Counted from the stretch's first letter, positions 1 through 7,190 are shown. The stretch is 11,500 nt of DNA from Symbiodinium natans (GCA_905221605.1 CAJNDS010002754.1:126001-137500), one strand, 5' to 3'. A program made the numbers and translations. The notes: generated from the letters alone by a model not told the origin.

Positions 1-2
1 GA

Positions 3-749
3 GCAGTCGTAAATAATCTTACTTTTAATAGTATTGGTAATATTGTAGGTGAAAGCGATGTTATTAGTTGGGGTAGGTTTATGTTTCAGAACAGCAGTGA
101 ATTAAAGGAAGTTTTAGACACTCAGTATAAGTTATATATCAGAAATGGAGACATTGCGGGAGAAATGAATTTGACAATAGGATTGGAAAGTAGCACACCG
201 GAAATTCAATTAACAGAAGGGAAAGTGAATTTATTGGGAAATTTAGAAATAACACACGATGATATAACAGGACAGCAACGAGTATTAATAAATAATCCAG
301 ACGACAACGGATGGATAAGATTAAGTAATAACAACTTATCAACATTAGACGCAACAACAACAGGTGTGGATGTTTATGGTGACCTTTCATATACAGGGTC
401 ATTAATTCCTTCATCAGATAAAAGATTAAAGAAAGATATAAAAGAAGTAGATAGCAAAAAAGCAGTAGACCTAATAAAATATATTAAACCGAAAACATAT
501 CATTTTATTGATGACAGACAACAAGGTAAATCGTGTGTAGGATTTATCGCTAATGATTTTATGGAAACAAAGAAGATGCCGGATGAATGGCGGAATGTAG
601 TTAAAGAAGGAAAAGATGGATATTTAAAGTTTGATTATACAACGTGTGTGCCAATTTTATGGAGTGCTTTACAGACAACAATAAATGAAGTAGATAAACT
701 GAAAAAGGAAGTAAATAAGTTAAAGAAAAATAAGAGTGATAGTGATTAA
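3..749 (+). CDS. Virion fibre-like protein, C-terminal part with Peptidase_S74 self-cleaving chaperone domain (5' end outside window)
   Basis: The reading frame is open from base 3 with no stop before the first ATG at 81, so the true start is probably off the left edge. Numbering from ATG-81, the first ~110 residues are Asn/Thr/Gly-rich and beta-prone, like a fibre shaft. Residues 112-120 read SDKRLKKDI, the signature at the start of Peptidase_S74 (intramolecular chaperone of phage tail spikes and fibres; also in MYRF). Ser112 and Lys117 have the five-residue spacing of the known Ser-Lys dyad, which cuts the chain just before the Ser after trimer folding. YLKFDYTTCVPILWSALQ (181-198) fits the conserved helix late in the domain. 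The C-terminus (about 200-216) is a Lys/Leu heptad coiled coil expected to trimerise. By inference it is a capsid or receptor-binding fibre. It converges on the packaging ATPase, and its stop lies in the hairpin stem at 742-756. The S74 call is strong; the fibre role is inferred. Confidence 0.85.
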   Translation, partial: AVVNNLTFNSIGNIVGESDVISWGRFMFQNSSELKEVLDTQYKLYIRNGDIAGEMNLTIGLESSTPEIQLTEGKVNLLGNLEITHDDITGQQRVLINNPDDNGWIRLSNNNLSTLDATTTGVDVYGDLSYTGSLIPSSDKRLKKDIKEVDSKKAVDLIKYIKPKTYHFIDDRQQGKSCVGFIANDFMETKKMPDEWRNVVKEGKDGYLKFDYTTCVPILWSALQTTINEVDKLKKEVNKLKKNKSDSD

Positions 750-795
750 TAATATTTTGATCAATAATATTTTAGGAAATAATATTATTAATCAC
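742..795. terminator. Bidirectional hairpin 3'-end signal between convergent genes
   Basis: GTGATTAATAATATT at 742-756 is repeated as its exact reverse complement at 781-795, giving a perfect 15-bp stem with a 24-nt loop. The fibre stop TAA (747-749) lies in the left arm and the ATPase stop (788-790, minus strand) lies in the right arm, so each transcript would end in the same hairpin. Giant viruses such as Mimivirus are known to end and polyadenylate mRNAs at palindromic hairpins. The same role here is inferred from position and symmetry. Confidence 0.65.
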
Positions 796-1549
796 CTATT
801 TCAAAGCGTTGTTCAAAATTAATATAAAACATGTTATTCACATCTTTAGCATTTGTGTTTATATAAAAGAACGAGTAAGGCGCAAAGTTCACCGCTTGTT
901 GATACATGTCATAAAGTGTTCGCTTGTCTACAAGGGCACTATTCTCTTCTAGGAAACTATTTACCTCGTTCATGTTCTTCAGTCTGAATATGAAAAGTGC
1001 CGAGGCATTAAGTCTTATTATAGGGGCAAGGACATTATATTTTTGTGTTGATAAAATACATGAGATGGCATTATGTCTTCCACGTGTGAACAATCCATGC
1101 AAGATATTTGAGTATCTTACAAATTTAGGATCATCGGCAAAGTCGTCCACCACTATTAAAATACTGAATAATTCCTTTTGTTTATTCTTCTTCTGGAAGT
1201 CTATTACCTTGTGTTGCGTTTCTATTATATGCTTGAACGCAATTGGATCGTATTCTTCATAATATACTTTTTCCTTTTCGGTATCCACTTTCATTACGTC
1301 AGTAATGTATTTCTTGACTGCTCTCCATGTGTCATCCACATGCACACTAGGGCTAAAAATGTATATCCTTTCAAATGAACCACGGTGTATCTTTAAAATT
1401 AGATTTTGTATTAAAACAGACTTGCCACCCGTTGAAGAGGCAACACATAACATTCTTGCAGGTAGACTTGGCATCATCCCGTATTTACTATTCTTATAAT
1501 TGTATTTGGGTATGTCTATAGGTTCTACTTTAGGAATATCTTCTAACAT
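788..1549 (-). CDS. A32-like FtsK/HerA-family DNA-packaging ATPase
   Basis: This is a 253-residue P-loop ATPase expected to pump viral DNA into the capsid. The Walker A loop is at about 36-44, ASSTGGKSV: the GKS core is intact, but the usual first Gly is replaced by Ala/Ser. It follows a hydrophobic strand (ARMLCV). Walker B is at 129-136, SILIVVDD. Downstream, GRHNAISCILSTQ (157-169) matches the conserved arginine and glutamine (sensor) region typical of A32-like ATPases of polinton-like viruses, virophages and NCLDVs. The length is normal for these families, and the motif order gives an apparently intact enzyme. The Met at 1549 follows a short AT-rich spacer, and no other start is needed. 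It is convergent with the fibre gene and divergent from the small genes to its right. Which of these virus groups it belongs to cannot be settled by eye. Confidence 0.88.
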   Translation of the reverse strand: MLEDIPKVEPIDIPKYNYKNSKYGMMPSLPARMLCVASSTGGKSVLIQNLILKIHRGSFERIYIFSPSVHVDDTWRAVKKYITDVMKVDTEKEKVYYEEYDPIAFKHIIETQHKVIDFQKKNKQKELFSILIVVDDFADDPKFVRYSNILHGLFTRGRHNAISCILSTQKYNVLAPIIRLNASALFIFRLKNMNEVNSFLEENSALVDKRTLYDMYQQAVNFAPYSFFYINTNAKDVNNMFYINFEQRFEIGD

Positions 1550-1584
1550 TAATACTAGTGAGAAATTATATCATTTAAATATAT
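1550..1584. promoter_or_regulatory. Divergent promoter region between ATPase and small genes
   Basis: Only 35 bp separate the ATPase start (minus strand) from the 47-aa ORF start (plus strand). The spacer is almost entirely A/T and contains the palindrome ATTTAAAT (1573-1580) inside a TATA-like run that reads similarly on both strands. A shared bidirectional promoter is inferred from the layout; no start site can be seen. Confidence 0.45.
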
Positions 1585-1728
1585 ATGGATAAATACATAG
1601 AAGTAATAAATGAGATAGAGAATTTTGATGAAATAATAAAAACTCCAAGATACAGAATGTGTTGTCACAGTTTGTTGGAATTTCTTAAGGCATTTTTATA
1701 TTATCTTAAAAATGTTAAAAAAATGTAA
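1585..1728 (+). CDS. Small hypothetical viral protein (47 aa)
   Basis: The frame starts at ATGGAT (1585), encodes 47 residues beginning MDKYIEVINEIENFDEIIK, and stops at TAA (1726-1728). The N-terminal half is acidic and probably helical. The C-terminal half (LLEFLKAFLYYLKNVKKM) is hydrophobic-aromatic with a Lys-rich end, and could be an amphipathic or membrane-associated helix. I recognise no family. Support for a real gene comes from its snug fit between the divergent promoter and the next ORF (13 bp away) and from AT-rich codon use like its neighbours. The ATGGAT start is shared with the 65-aa ORF and with one possible start of the zinc gene. It is short enough that chance remains possible. 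Confidence 0.45.
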   Translation: MDKYIEVINEIENFDEIIKTPRYRMCCHSLLEFLKAFLYYLKNVKKM

Positions 1729-1736
1729 ATAATATA
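1697..1736. terminator. Possible AT hairpin across the 47-aa ORF stop
   Basis: TATATTAT at 1697-1704 pairs with ATAATATA at 1729-1736, an 8-bp stem with a 24-nt loop. The loop length matches that of the hairpin at 742-795, and here too a stop codon (1726-1728) lies within the structure. Both arms are pure A/T in an AT-rich region, so chance is a serious alternative. Confidence 0.22.
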
Positions 1737-1741
1737 TATAC

Positions 1742-1939
1742 ATGGATTGTTTGTTTACTAAGAAAGAAAACAAAGAAAATAAAACTGATTGGCTGGAGGA
1801 AAGAAGAAATATTAGAATGTATAACGCCAGATTAAGTGCTATTATAGATGAACTAGAGGATTATTATCATTATGAAGAGTATAAGAAGCGATTTAAATTG
1901 TTGTTTGAGTTTTATCAGCTGGAAGAATTGCAAAAATAA
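1742..1939 (+). CDS. Small hypothetical charged helical protein (65 aa)
   Basis: 65 residues starting MDCLFTKKENKENKTDW and stopping at TAA 1937-1939; the upstream in-frame stop at 1730-1732 fixes this ATG as the first available start. The N-terminus is Lys/Asn/Glu-rich. Residues about 18-64 are dense in Glu, Lys, Arg, Leu and Tyr with no Pro or Gly, which suggests a continuous helix or coiled coil (for example EERRNIRMYNARLSAIIDEL). There is no signal peptide, no metal-binding motif, and no family I recognise. It follows the 47-aa ORF by 13 bp in the same direction, so the two may be transcribed together. Codon use is AT-rich, as in the two identified viral genes. It is probably a lineage-specific viral protein; function unknown. 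Confidence 0.6.
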   Translation: MDCLFTKKENKENKTDWLEERRNIRMYNARLSAIIDELEDYYHYEEYKKRFKLLFEFYQLEELQK

Positions 1940-1966
1940 TGTTGTAAAGAGTGATGTACTTATAGA

Positions 1967-2046
1967 ATGACGCAAGGAACGAGCCCCGCGTGCATTCGCG
2001 TCAGCGCCCCATTTCTCCCATTTCCCCAGTGTGCCTTCCATAAGCA
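1967..2046. other. GC-rich island inside the AT-rich viral segment
   Basis: About 80 bp downstream of the 65-aa gene stands out as GC-rich. It carries TGACGC (1968-1973) and its inverted copy GCGTCA (1998-2003), followed by a C-rich run with the repeated words CCCATTTCTCCCATTTCCCC. No ORF uses it convincingly. It could be a structured untranslated region, a small insertion, or a regulatory or origin element; the sequence does not decide. Confidence 0.4.
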
Positions 2047-2089
2047 TGTCAAAAGAACATGGTAATGGTTAATTAGTTTGAAACAATGC

Positions 2090-2115
2090 TTGTCATAATT
2101 AATAAATTATGATAA
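2090..2115. terminator. AT-rich hairpin upstream of the zinc-protein gene
   Basis: TCATAATT (2093-2100) and AATTATGA (2105-2112) form a perfect 8-bp stem around an AATA loop, extendable to 11 pairs with one G-T wobble. It lies downstream of the 65-aa gene and 20 bp before the next ATG. It could be a 3'-end hairpin for the upstream transcript or a promoter-proximal element. Confidence 0.35.
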
Positions 2116-2135
2116 ATATTGTAAAATAATATAAT

Positions 2136-2375
2136 ATGACAATATATGTTGATAAGATAACCATGGATTTTAATACTGAGCATTACCCTCCCCATTGTGA
2201 TCGGCAATGTGTTAGATGTAAGAAGTTGAAGAATTTAGTGCATTTCAAAAGATATTATCATTGTAAAACGGGGAGGTATTTAATGCAGTGTAGAACCACT
2301 GTTACTTGCTGTGAATGTCTTGATGGAATGAAAAAGTATAATGATAAAAGGAAACGTGAGTTAAAAAAAACATAA
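2136..2375 (+). CDS. Small Cys-rich putative zinc-finger protein (79 aa, or 70 aa from an internal start)
   Basis: 79 residues from ATG-2136. Cysteines lie at 21, 25, 28, 43, 52, 58, 59 and 61. Cys25-x2-Cys28 and Cys58-x2-Cys61, about 30 residues apart, look like the two knuckles of a zinc ribbon or treble clef. The spacing and basic tail (KKYNDKRKRELKK, 66-78) resemble the small treble-clef modules common in large DNA viruses and phage HNH/endonuclease VII-like proteins, but I see no HNH catalytic histidines, so a nuclease is not claimed. DNA or RNA binding is inferred from the basic tail. A second start, Met10 at 2163, lies in the context ACCATGGAT, close to a eukaryotic Kozak sequence and matching the ATGGAT starts of both upstream ORFs; it would give 70 aa and keep all cysteines. 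The gene is followed by about 90 bp of AT-rich DNA and then the inverted repeat at 2466. Confidence 0.6.
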   Translation: MTIYVDKITMDFNTEHYPPHCDRQCVRCKKLKNLVHFKRYYHCKTGRYLMQCRTTVTCCECLDGMKKYNDKRKRELKKT

Positions 2376-2465
2376 GTATAATGTAAGCACATTTCATAAG
2401 AGTTTATGGAATATAATCCTATTATGATTACAACCTTTATAACCAAACCTAGTAAAATCTATGAG

Positions 2466-2757
2466 AGAACCCTTGCCCATTTTGGGTAATAATACCACCT
2501 TAGGGAATATGGATAGGGTAATTGGTTATTCCTATACTGGTCTTGGTAATGGGGAAGTAGTGGTGATATTTGGGGGATAGTAGTAGGGAGTATAGGAATA
2601 TTCCTCTTATATGGATGAGGTAATCGGTTATTCCTACACTGGTATTGGTAATGGGGTAGTAGTGGTGATATAGTTGGTGAGGTGTAGGGGGGAGTATAGG
2701 AATAATCGTCTAATGGGTTGACTGGTGGTATTATTACCCAAAATGGGCAAGGGTTCT
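2466..2757. repeat. 292-bp foldback: perfect 34-bp inverted repeats flanking a G-skewed repeat pair
   Basis: The left arm 2466-2499 begins AGAACCCTTGCCCATTTTGG; the right arm 2724-2757 is its exact reverse complement and ends in GGGTTCT. All 34 bases match and the match stops abruptly at both ends. The outer ends read AG...CT, as in polinton termini, but no flanking target-site duplication is visible (GAG versus GCT). The structure lies exactly where AT-rich viral DNA gives way to host-like DNA. It may be the viral terminus or part of its terminal inverted repeat, a 3'-end or origin structure, or an independent foldback element. Confidence 0.8.
2509..2704 (+). repeat. Two diverged direct repeats (about 92-94 bp) with extreme G/C strand bias
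   Basis: Unit 1 (2509-2600) and unit 2 (2611-2704) share GGTTATTCCTA, ACTGGT, TTGGTAATGGGG, GTAGTGGTGATAT and GGGAGTATAGGAATA in the same order. Counting by eye, unit 1 has about 33 G and 4 C, and unit 2 about 36 G and 5 C. The pair is enclosed by the 34-bp inverted arms. There is no coding potential. Confidence 0.75.
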
Positions 2758-3207
2758 GCTAACTCCTTCCCCCTCATAACCCCTACAAAGGCCCCTTCAC
2801 GAAAACTAGTCTCCGAGAGCTAGCGGAGATACCCACGGTCCCCGGGGGGGAGTCGTGGCATGAGAATGCCGAATTCCCAGGCAACCATGTGTAACCATGA
2901 ATTGTGCCTGTCTGTGCAACTGAACGGCTCCTTTTGTGCAAACCCATCAAACCCTGAACCCATGGCCCGGTTTTAGGGATATTAGGGTTCAGGATTCGTT
3001 GATGCCAACGAGTTGAAAATGATTCCTATTTGGTTGGGAGGCTTGAGGCTCTTGGTCGGCTGCCCAACCCCGTTACAAAGTGTTTGATAAAGTATGTTAT
3101 GTACCTTCGGGTTTAGTGTGCGTTAAGAGAACAGATCCTTTTTCTGAGATGCTTGATTGACAGTGCATCATTAGCTGGTGAATGATCCCATATAGTTTTG
3201 ATCTTTT
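2758..3207. other. Gene-less DNA just beyond the viral segment
   Basis: Composition changes here to mixed or GC-richer DNA. Small structures are visible: CTCCG/CGGAG (2811-2828, 8-nt loop), GGCAT-GAGA-ATGCC (2857-2870), and inverted CCTGAACCC/GGGTTCAGG around 2953-2993 with telomere-like words (TTTTAGGG, TTAGGG). A poly-G run lies near 2843-2850. I see no gene, tRNA or mobile-element end. Confidence 0.5.
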
Positions 3208-3633
3208 ATGTTTTCCGGGTCCTCAGGAAAGTCACTGCTGGTGAATGTACAGTTTTGGTCTAGTCACGCAAATTTTGCAGTTATGTATGGTCCTTTGCTA
3301 AACGATATACCATCGGGAGTTCTGGGTGTTGTTCAGGCATCTCTGCTAGGCGGTTGCACTATGCATACTGTACACGCGTTAGCGCAAGGCGTGATAACGA
3401 ACAAGGCCGCATCTACAACAGATAGCTTTACGCACGATTCCTTGTACAGAGCTCTTGAGAAAGGTCCTGCCGTATCCACTATGTATGCACTCTTGCTGCT
3501 GAACTGCAACAGACAATGTGCCGAAATATTTTTAACGTTGCAGCTGAACAAGATACTGTGTGTTTATACTACAAGCAAACTCATTACGCACATGAAATCA
3601 TGTAAACAGAAGTTGACAATGACACATGATTAA
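3208..3633 (+). other. Unassigned open frame (141 codons), doubtful gene
   Basis: A 141-codon frame opens with MFSGSSGKSLLVNVQFW. It contains an SGKS word but lacks the flanking strand and glycine pattern of a P-loop. Its middle (for example VVQASLLGGCTMHTVHALAQG) has a mildly protein-like composition, but I recognise no domain. A shorter open frame lies on the opposite strand at 3333-3551. No clear splice sites or neighbouring genes support it. It could be an exon or chance; chance is more likely. Confidence 0.15.
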
Positions 3634-5378
3634 AGGCACATAACAAGGAGAAGGGAAGAAGCCAAGACCATGACAACTAATTAAGATGTAACATACATTC
3701 CACATGCACAATTTTCTTAAACTGTGTGTTGAATTGAGCCGCCCAGGGCGTGGGGCTGTTTGATTTTGACTCGCCCGGGAGGTATTCTTGGGGTGTTCCT
3801 AGAGACTCTTGAAAAGCATCGCGCTGAGTATCCTGGGAGTGCCCATGCCCAGAAAGTAGAAACACCAGAAGCGCCATCCGCCAAGTAGGAGCAGAGGAGC
3901 AGCGGAGCGCACGAAACCTGAAAAATCTGAGCCCATGCTCGGCTCCTCAGGAATACTGTCCTGGGCACTTAGCCAGACTTTGCCTAATTGCACATGGTGC
4001 AAGCAGATGTTATTTCTTGATGCACCCCTTGAGACACTGCAATAGCTTTTGTCCCTCAAGTCTGAGCCATGCAGAAGCCCAAAACGACCACGGTTACGAG
4101 GATGGTGGGCGCAACGCCCAAAATCTCAGTTGTGACATGTTGACAATTTGGACAACGTAAACATCCAACAATGACGAAGGTAACACCCCCTGCACCACAA
4201 GAGCACAGAAAAAAGAAACAAGCAGCACACTACACACAGCAACCCTAAAAGGACACCCACGCGAGAGCTGCTGCTTACCAATCAATCTCACAAGCCTTCA
4301 GGTGTGTGAAAAACGACAGCGGGCCTCAAGTGGTATGAAGATCAATGAGTTAATGGCCCTTAAAATGATTGATTCACCAATTTTAAGGTCAACGCAGCTC
4401 TCAAGTCCATCAACCTGGCATGCGCTCATATTGTCTCCATTGCTTTTTCCAACCCCGTCTTCGTGCCAAGAATTGCAGCACACATCTTCTGGGGGTGGAT
4501 GCATGCGCCTCCTACAGGCAACCCTCGAAGCTCTGAAGACTTAACCCTGAAGCTTTAAACTCCGAAGCGCTGGAAGAACCTTACCTGTAGCCAGACTGCC
4601 GATCTTCATCCGTCGACCAGCCGACTTGTGGTGATTGGCCGCATCTCTGTGGGGGCCCCAGGCTGCACGGGTTTTTGCAAGGTCGCTTTATGGTTTAGGG
4701 TTGTGTGGTAGCAGTCTCCCCAGGTCCAATCCCAGCCCGAAGAACGTCCTAAGCCCGAAGCTCTGGGTTGTTTGAGAAGCCAGGACTGGGGAGTGCGAAA
4801 GGAGCTCCAAGAGGGCTTTCTGGCTCGGGGCTCAACTGCTCAGGCAATGCAGAAAAAGCTTGCTCAAGCGTCGCTCAAGCCATGTCAAGTGTGAAGTCGA
4901 AACGCTGGCTATTGCCATCTGAGGCGCTGGCCGCCACCAGTGCCAAGCACGGGCCTCGCTCGGGGTATAGGTGTGGACTCGTGATGTCCAGTGACATCGG
5001 TGTACAGTTCGCAGAGTGCTCGCAGTCAAATACACAGTGCCTGTGGTGTTGGGCTGTAGGGATTCTAGGCTTGACCTTTTCTGTTGCCAGTATGGCTTGG
5101 GATTGTGGTTGTCAATATGGGACTTGCCTGGATGTGAGATTTCTGTGGGGCAAATTGGTAGGCCGTTGTATCGAGGATTGCGGGTTGTCAGTTTGCACCC
5201 GGTGGCATGCCGACGTGTGCTAAGCCCATGTTGGAACCCACGGTGCTCCACCGAGGATGTAGTTCGATCGATGTGCCACGTAACTGGCCGGAGGCTCGCC
5301 TCCGTCAACTTCGAGCAAACATGGACATTTCTCGATCAGTTGCTGTGTCTTGCTGTAGGCCATTACTACATGTAGTAA
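3634..5378. other. Gene-less or unrecognised host-type DNA
   Basis: About 1.7 kb of unique-looking, mixed-composition sequence. Overlapping open frames occur on both strands, notably 4768-5223 (plus, 151 codons), 4832-5308 (minus, 158 codons) and 5016-5375 (plus, 119 codons). They cover the same DNA, give Cys/Trp/His-rich strings with no recognisable motif, and cannot all be real. Short GAAGCTCTGAAG-like words recur around 4526-4765. I support no gene here. Confidence 0.45.
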
Positions 5379-5410
5379 CTAAATAAATAAATAAATGAAT
5401 AAATAAATGT
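5379..5410 (+). repeat. (AAAT)n microsatellite
   Basis: About seven tetranucleotide units (AAATAAATAAAT, with one AATG variant) after a TAGTAACTA sequence. A simple tract with no coding meaning. Confidence 0.85.
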
Positions 5411-7190
5411 ATTTATATATCTCTATGCTCAGTTGAGACGCTGATGAGGACGATAAAAACTGCATAGTATCTAGACATCTGGCAAGGATAGCTTGAGCCG
5501 GCTTGCGCAAATACCGATTTTTAGTTTTTTTGGACCCATGCCTGCAAATCATTGCCAGGCTCGAATGCTTCAAATAATCTTGGAGCACCAAGTCTGGAAA
5601 AGTTGAGCCTTAAAAGAAAGCTAAATTTGGGCTTCAGTCGATTCTAATTGTTCATCAATCTTTCTGCATCTTTCCCCCCCCCCTCCATTCCTGGCTTATA
5701 GCAACGGTCAGACAATGCAATAGAATGAGTAGTTCTCCTCCTCTTGACAGCTGAAGGGGTGGAAAGCGATGAGGACAGGAAAGGGGGGAGAGGAGGCTCT
5801 TCCCTTTTCCTTTATTTTTGAATGGTAGGGAAACTTGGGAAGAGTGAAGAATCAAGGACGTCTATTGGGACAACCGGTGTGGAAAAAACGCACACGTATT
5901 TAGATCAGGGAGTAGCCGCCCGTCGTACTTTATCATGGGGGCTCAATAGCAATGGCAATGGCTTGTAACTCAAAACGATCTCATATATAGAAGCGAATAA
6001 AGTAGAACTTGTAGGATCTTACCAGAACGAGCTAGATGTCAGTCAGCCCGAGTTCAGAATGTAAAAGCTTGAACTGGGTTGGTTACGTAATTGGAGGTAA
6101 ATTCTGTAAATGAGTTCTGCTAGTTAAAGACTCGGGAATATTGACAGGGAATGCGTTGTTGCCTTTCTTGATTCACTTTCCTAATTGTAAGACTAAAATT
6201 ACATATTCTGTTAGTATTATACATAGGTCCATACATGTGCTTTCACTTGCGTTTGTCACAACAGATGTTCTGTAGCCTTTGACATGCAATGAAAACCGAG
6301 CCTGTCCGAACACAGCAGGACATATTGTTGTTCGTAGGAAACGGGGGCTTGGGAGGTCGGTGGTGGTGTTGCTTCGCATTGGAGTAGCAAGAGGAGAGCT
6401 GACCGCAAGCCTAGGCAAGCTGTTGTTATCGGCATGGGGTCCCGAGTCCTGCCAGGTGAGCTCTGTGATCCGCCGCGAAGGTAAGTCCTGGGCAGTGGAA
6501 AATAATCTTCATGAGCACCTGCGAGGATCCCATTGTGCGACTTCGATTCCAATTTCCGTCAAGCTTGCAGTATTGCCACATCATGAGATGTATTTGGGTT
6601 TTGATGGTTTTTTTGTTGCACCCTCGCACATCCTGATTCGTAGTTCGATGATCTCGAATCTCGATGCGCCAAAGCGGCGGAGCCCCGGTGCTGAGCTCGC
6701 ACGGTTCGACGCAGAGACCGCTTGTTTGCTCTCTATCTTTGGATGTTCTCGAGCGAGAAAGGCAAAGCTGTAACTAACGTCCTTTCGTTGTTGCTCAATG
6801 TCATGTTTTTGCAGGGTCATTTAGTTTTGAGATCTCACATCCTAGAATTCTTGAATCTTGAGACCTTGGGCACCTCCTTTCACCGTGCTTTGTGAGCGCT
6901 TTCTTTTCTTAATGTTAACGCTACGCGCGGTGCGCTTCTTTGAGCTAGGAAAGCCACGCAAAGGTCTTCGATATTGAGCTTGGCACTTTCCCCAACCGTA
7001 GCACTTGGCCTAATCTGGGCAGCCAGTGTTGAACAATTGTGCCATGACAATACCATACCATACAGAAGACCGATTCATGATCGAGCCCTATGTTGCTATG
7101 ACGACTTGTTCTCCCAGTCGCCTTAGTGCGCAAACGACAGCGATGGAAGCCTCAACGCTGTGGTACGTAAGCGTGTCCAGCGTGTCCGAA
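5411..7190. other. Unrecognised host-type DNA without a supportable gene
   Basis: About 1.8 kb. It holds a poly-C run (about 5673-5684), purine-rich stretches near 5750-5850, and AT-richer DNA to about 6280. From 6279 to 6773 a 164-codon plus-strand frame overlaps open minus-strand frames at 6256-6552, 6426-6629 and 6581-6820. None shows a motif. A donor-like AAGGTAAGT occurs at about 6478-6486, but no exon pair can be built around it. The segment ends at the C-rich tract at 7191. Confidence 0.4.

Noticed and set aside
139-414. Minus-strand 91-codon frame inside the fibre gene, and small plus-strand frames inside the ATPase gene (924-1499)
   Set aside because: Shadows of well-supported genes in other frames; hydrophobic Leu/Phe-rich strings typical of antisense AT-rich coding sequence.
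1967-2046. Coding extension or separate gene in the GC-rich island
   Set aside because: The only frame spanning it is a 64-codon minus-strand ORF (1853-2047) that overlaps the 65-aa gene and has no motif.
2758-2900. tRNA or attachment site at the viral edge
   Set aside because: The two short hairpins do not assemble into a cloverleaf, and I found no T-loop (GGTTCRA) or anticodon arm in register.
3208-3260. P-loop NTPase based on SGSSGKS near the start of the 141-codon frame
   Set aside because: No preceding hydrophobic beta strand with the GxxxxGK spacing in context, no Walker B, and no other family motif in the frame.
4768-5375. Gene candidates of 119-158 codons on both strands
   Set aside because: Three frames cover the same DNA, none has a recognisable domain or believable splice structure, and their composition looks like translated noncoding DNA.
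6279-6773. 164-codon plus-strand frame
   Set aside because: No family resemblance, and several competing frames are open on the other strand. The GTAAGT at 6480 would interrupt it if it were a real splice donor.
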